Positions 61,009 to 64,000 of a DNA stretch of 64,000 nucleotides are shown one piece after another. The notes under the pieces were generated by a model. It had not been told where the DNA came from. It ran no database searches and was given only the letters and a program-made list of their open reading frames with translations. How positions within the stretch are numbered: the stretch's first letter is position 1; each line of letters starts with the position of its first letter. The stretch is taken from the NCBI GenBank assembly GCA_027037535.1, contig JALVZQ010000003.1, positions 1 through 64,000 on the forward strand, in the 5' to 3' direction. This stretch comes from Acidilobaceae archaeon. GTDB taxonomy: Archaea > Thermoproteota > Thermoprotei_A > Sulfolobales > Acidilobaceae. A program made the position numbers and the translations under genes.

Positions 61009-62214
61009 TTGACCGTTAACCCCGACTATAATATAAGAGTAGACTTGTTCAAAGAGAGTCCGACGAGGAAAATCGACGTCATAAAGGAAAAACTACAGCG
61101 AGAAGGAAAAGACATTATACTCCTATCTACGGGGCAGCCAAGCATACCTCCACCTAAATGGGCTAGAGAAAAACTCTCTAGAGAACTTCTAGAGGAATCA
61201 ATGCGTCTCTACGCCTACACACCGACCCAAGGAAGAAAAACTGTACTTGAAGCCATAAAACAGGAGCTCGAAGAACACGAGGTAAAGCTAAGAGATAAAC
61301 AAATAACGCTAACAGCTGGGGGCCAGTCAGCACTATATGCAACAATCACGGTACTCTTCAATGAAGGTGACAATGTAGTAGTCTTCGACCCCATGTACTT
61401 TGGGTACTGGCCATTGCTAGACTACGCTGGAGTAAACGTAATAGACATTGTGGAAGACATTAAGCAAGGATTCAAGCCAGACCTAGATAAACTAGAAGAA
61501 ATAACAAGCAAAAAGAAGATAAAAGCAGTTATAATAGTCACACCAGACAATCCCACAGGACGAATACTAACACGAGATGAAGCAGAGAGACTTGCATCAC
61601 TCGCGGAAAAGCACGGATTCTACATAATAGTCGACGAAGCCTACAGAACACTAGTCTACGAAGGAGAACACCACTACTTATACAAATACGCTCCCGGGAG
61701 GGTAATAGCTCTCAACGCCTTCAGCAAGGATCCAGGGATACCAGGCTGGAGACTAGGATTCGCCTATGGACCCGAGTGGATAATACAAAGAGTAAAATTA
61801 GTAGTCCAGGAAACAGTCTACTGTACACCAGCAGTAGCACAGAGACTAGTAGAGATATACTTATCAGACAGAGAAAGACGACGGCAACACATCGAAAAAG
61901 TCAAACAAGTCTATAGGAGGAAGAGAGATACCATAATCGACGAAATAAACAAGACACTATCAAAAGCAGAATACACAAAGCCACATGGAGGAATGTTCCT
62001 CTTCCTAAACCTAGAAAAATACCTAGAGCCGAAATCAATAACCGCAGAGCAGCTAAGCCTGAAACTACTAGAAGAAAAAGGAGTGGCAACAGTACCAGGC
62101 TCATACTTTAGCAAACACTACAAACATGCACTCAGACTAAGCTTCGTGAGCGAAACACCGGAAAGGCTGAGAGAAGGAATACGCCGACTAGCACAATTAC
62201 TCGAAGAAATCTAA
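61009..62214 (+). CDS. PLP-dependent aminotransferase, class I/II
   Basis: A 401-residue fold type I aminotransferase. The PLP lysine is Lys240 (NAFSKDPGIPGWRLGFAYG). TAGGQSALYATITVL holds the phosphate-binding region, TPDNPTGRILTRDEAERL the Asn, and LRLSFVSETPERLREGI the substrate-carboxylate Arg. It transfers amino groups from amino acids to 2-oxoglutarate; exact specificity is unknown. In this genome it would feed 2-oxoacids to the ferredoxin oxidoreductases. It starts with TTG. Confidence 0.93.
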   Translation: MTVNPDYNIRVDLFKESPTRKIDVIKEKLQREGKDIILLSTGQPSIPPPKWAREKLSRELLEESMRLYAYTPTQGRKTVLEAIKQELEEHEVKLRDKQITLTAGGQSALYATITVLFNEGDNVVVFDPMYFGYWPLLDYAGVNVIDIVEDIKQGFKPDLDKLEEITSKKKIKAVIIVTPDNPTGRILTRDEAERLASLAEKHGFYIIVDEAYRTLVYEGEHHYLYKYAPGRVIALNAFSKDPGIPGWRLGFAYGPEWIIQRVKLVVQETVYCTPAVAQRLVEIYLSDRERRRQHIEKVKQVYRRKRDTIIDEINKTLSKAEYTKPHGGMFLFLNLEKYLEPKSITAEQLSLKLLEEKGVATVPGSYFSKHYKHALRLSFVSETPERLREGIRRLAQLLEEI

Positions 62215-62277
62215 TATTCACGACAAACAATACTCCATACATCTGAGAAGCCATCACCAATCGGAGGAGGAGAAACA

Positions 62278-62874
62278 ATGCCAACAATAGTATTGGATCC
62301 GACACCATACATAATGCTTTTCATAGTACTAGACCCAGTAGGAATAATCCCATACTACCAAGCAATAATAAGCAAAGTACCGCCATCATCACGCAAAGAA
62401 GTACTGCGAAGAGCCGTAATAGCAGCACTAGCCATGCTCCTAGGCTTCGCACTGCTAGGAGAATACCTCTTCGGAATACTAGGAGTCACAATAGGCGATT
62501 TCCAGATAGCGGCAGGACTCATCCTCCTAATATACGCTGTTTCAAGCATATTCGAAATAAACCTAGGCGCTACAGGTCAAGGCACTAGCGTAGCAATATT
62601 TCCCCTAGCAACACCCCTCCTAGCAGGGCCCGGATCCATCACTACACTCATCTACATCAAGTACATCTATGGGCTAGGAACCGCGATAGCCGCTACCATA
62701 ATCAACATAGCACTAGCATACCCTATCCTGGCATCCAGTAACCTTATACTAAGGTTCCTAGGCCGGCATGGCTCGCTATTCATAGACAAGTTTATGAGCC
62801 TAATATTAGCAGGATTCGCAATATCGATAATAAGAGAGGGAATCCAAGCACTAATCACTGGGTGGGCATCCTAG
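62278..62874 (+). CDS. MarC family membrane protein
   Basis: A 198-residue protein with six membrane helices and the MarC pattern: LDPVGIIPYYQAIISKVPPS, VTIGDFQIAAGLILLIYAVS, FPLATPLLAGPGSITTLIYI. Family function is not settled. A strong GGAGGAG lies just before ATG 62278. It is probably co-transcribed with the aminotransferase gene 60 bases upstream. Confidence 0.92.
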   Translation: MPTIVLDPTPYIMLFIVLDPVGIIPYYQAIISKVPPSSRKEVLRRAVIAALAMLLGFALLGEYLFGILGVTIGDFQIAAGLILLIYAVSSIFEINLGATGQGTSVAIFPLATPLLAGPGSITTLIYIKYIYGLGTAIAATIINIALAYPILASSNLILRFLGRHGSLFIDKFMSLILAGFAISIIREGIQALITGWAS

Positions 62875-62978
62875 GTACGCCCGCTTTAAACATGTTTTGA
62901 GGCGTTAAAACTATCTTCTAGGTTGGATCGTGGATAAATATTATGCCGGCTTACAGTTAGCTGACTCGGAGAACAAAG

Positions 62979-64000
62979 ATGGACATATGCAGGAACGCGC
63001 TGGGCCTTTTATCATTGCTAGTATCCGTAGACACCGTAAATAGTCCGGCCGAAGGTAAACTTGTAGGAATCAACGAGGCAAGAATTATAAGCGATATTCT
63101 TCATAAACATGGCTTCACCCATAATGTCGACGAGCACGCTCCAGTACCTATACTTTATGATATACGTGGAGAAGGTAGACCTGTAACTCTATGGCTTGCT
63201 CATTATGACGTAGTGCCTCCGGGCCCTGGCTGGACCAGGGATCCCTTCAAGCTAACAGTGGAAGACGGGAAAGCTTATGGAAGAGGGGCTACGGACGATA
63301 AGGGTAATGTTACTGCTCTAATAGAGGCCCTAGCTTCATACGAGCCGAAGCAAGGAACAATGATAATCGCCTTTACTGGAGACGAAGAAATAGGGGGCAA
63401 AAGCGCAGAATATCTAGCCGAGAAGCTAGGAGAAATAGGCCTGTTCCCTGATTATATGGTAAACGCTGACGGGGTACTATCAAAAGTTATAATCAGGAGA
63501 CGAGGAGGGTTCGGAGCCCGGATAAGAGTAAAATCCCGGAGGGAAATAGTAAAGGGACGTACACAGGAAAGAACATTCGAGACCAAGATCCTTCTGAGAG
63601 AAACAATGCATAGCGCATACTTCATACCGGGAATAGACACCCATGCGTTAGTCGCGGCAAGTCTCTGGGTAAGAGACAATAACATATCAGTCTCAAGCCT
63701 CTCTGGAGAATGGGTAAAAAGCAACGTTATACCGCGAAAAACTGTGGTAAGATACGTGGAGACAGGCGGAGACAAGCCTGTAGAAGTAGATATCGGGCTA
63801 ACGCAGCTTCTTAAAAGCATAGTACCTCTAGTCCGGGCACCGATTCCGACAGAAAAATACAGCGACTACGGAGTATCTATAAACCCAAACTACTATACTT
63901 TCAAGGGAGAATACCATGAACTAGTCCTAGATATAAGAGCAATGACGACAGACAAGGACAAAATACAAGAAATCCTGGAAGAAATACTAGAAAACAACCT
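62979..64000 (+). CDS. M20-family metallopeptidase, truncated by the window end
   Basis: The first 340 residues of an M20 peptidase or deacylase; no stop before base 64000. Metal-binding motifs are LAHYDVVPPGPGWTRDPF (His and Asp), YGRGATDDKGN (bridging Asp) and FTGDEEIGGKSAEYL (catalytic Glu-Glu). The dimerisation domain appears near residues 175-290. M20 enzymes include DapE, acetyl-lysine or acetylornithine deacetylases and carboxypeptidases; which one this is cannot be told. It would help finish peptide breakdown. Confidence 0.9.
   Translation, partial: MDICRNALGLLSLLVSVDTVNSPAEGKLVGINEARIISDILHKHGFTHNVDEHAPVPILYDIRGEGRPVTLWLAHYDVVPPGPGWTRDPFKLTVEDGKAYGRGATDDKGNVTALIEALASYEPKQGTMIIAFTGDEEIGGKSAEYLAEKLGEIGLFPDYMVNADGVLSKVIIRRRGGFGARIRVKSRREIVKGRTQERTFETKILLRETMHSAYFIPGIDTHALVAASLWVRDNNISVSSLSGEWVKSNVIPRKTVVRYVETGGDKPVEVDIGLTQLLKSIVPLVRAPIPTEKYSDYGVSINPNYYTFKGEYHELVLDIRAMTTDKDKIQEILEEILENN

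Overview
This is about 64 kb of a hyperthermophilic crenarchaeote, most likely from the order Desulfurococcales; the species cannot be named from sequence alone. The evidence is a GC-rich archaeal 23S rRNA in an otherwise AT-leaning genome, many TTG/GTG starts, GGTG-type ribosome sites, tRNA genes with an encoded CCA, an archaeal run secY-adkA-DUF106-rpl34e-cmk-rpl14e-cbf5, and a cbf5 gene interrupted by a small archaeal (bulge-helix-bulge) intron.

Layout. 1-517: 3' end of 23S rRNA. 0.9-8.4 kb: secreted Thr-rich surface protein, a subtilisin-like protease, and a small regulator/membrane-protein pair. 8.8-18.6 kb: an unusual accessory island. It is a head-to-tail array of toxin-antitoxin (TA) operons plus a Csx1-like CARF-HEPN gene. 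Most cassettes are preceded by a degenerate copy of the 3' part of tRNA-Arg(CCG), whose intact gene closes the array at 18550-18627. Next to these fragments lie two families of inverted-repeat operators with fixed internal spacing: GTTGCAT-N14-ATGCAAC-N47-ATGCAAC before AF2212-like vapB genes, and GTCCCA-N16-TGGGAC before the other classes. 18.8-22.9 kb: a giant subtilisin-like protease. 23-46 kb: core metabolism. 46.4-48.1 kb: remnant of an element integrated at tRNA-Leu(CAG), with the N-terminal part of a partitioned integrase running into the tRNA. 48.2-53.3 kb: translation and secretion genes. 54-64 kb: hypothetical, membrane and pilin-like genes, an aminotransferase, MarC and the start of an M20 peptidase.

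The metabolic genes fit a protein- or peptide-fermenting life. Two large exported proteases and an M20 peptidase would supply amino acids. An aminotransferase would make 2-oxoacids, and IorAB and a second 2-oxoacid:ferredoxin oxidoreductase would oxidise them to acyl-CoAs. An ADP-forming acyl-CoA synthetase would harvest ATP. PEP synthase and a thiolase lead into biosynthesis, and EtfAB provides electron transfer.

Three C/D-box guide RNAs were found by reading the gaps. The one at 54019-54081 has two guides that both match the peptidyl-transferase region of the 23S rRNA at the start of this same window; one is placed to methylate the nucleotide equivalent to E. coli C2498.

The most novel-looking item is the tRNA-fragment-delimited TA/Csx1 cassette array. 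No integrase was seen inside it.
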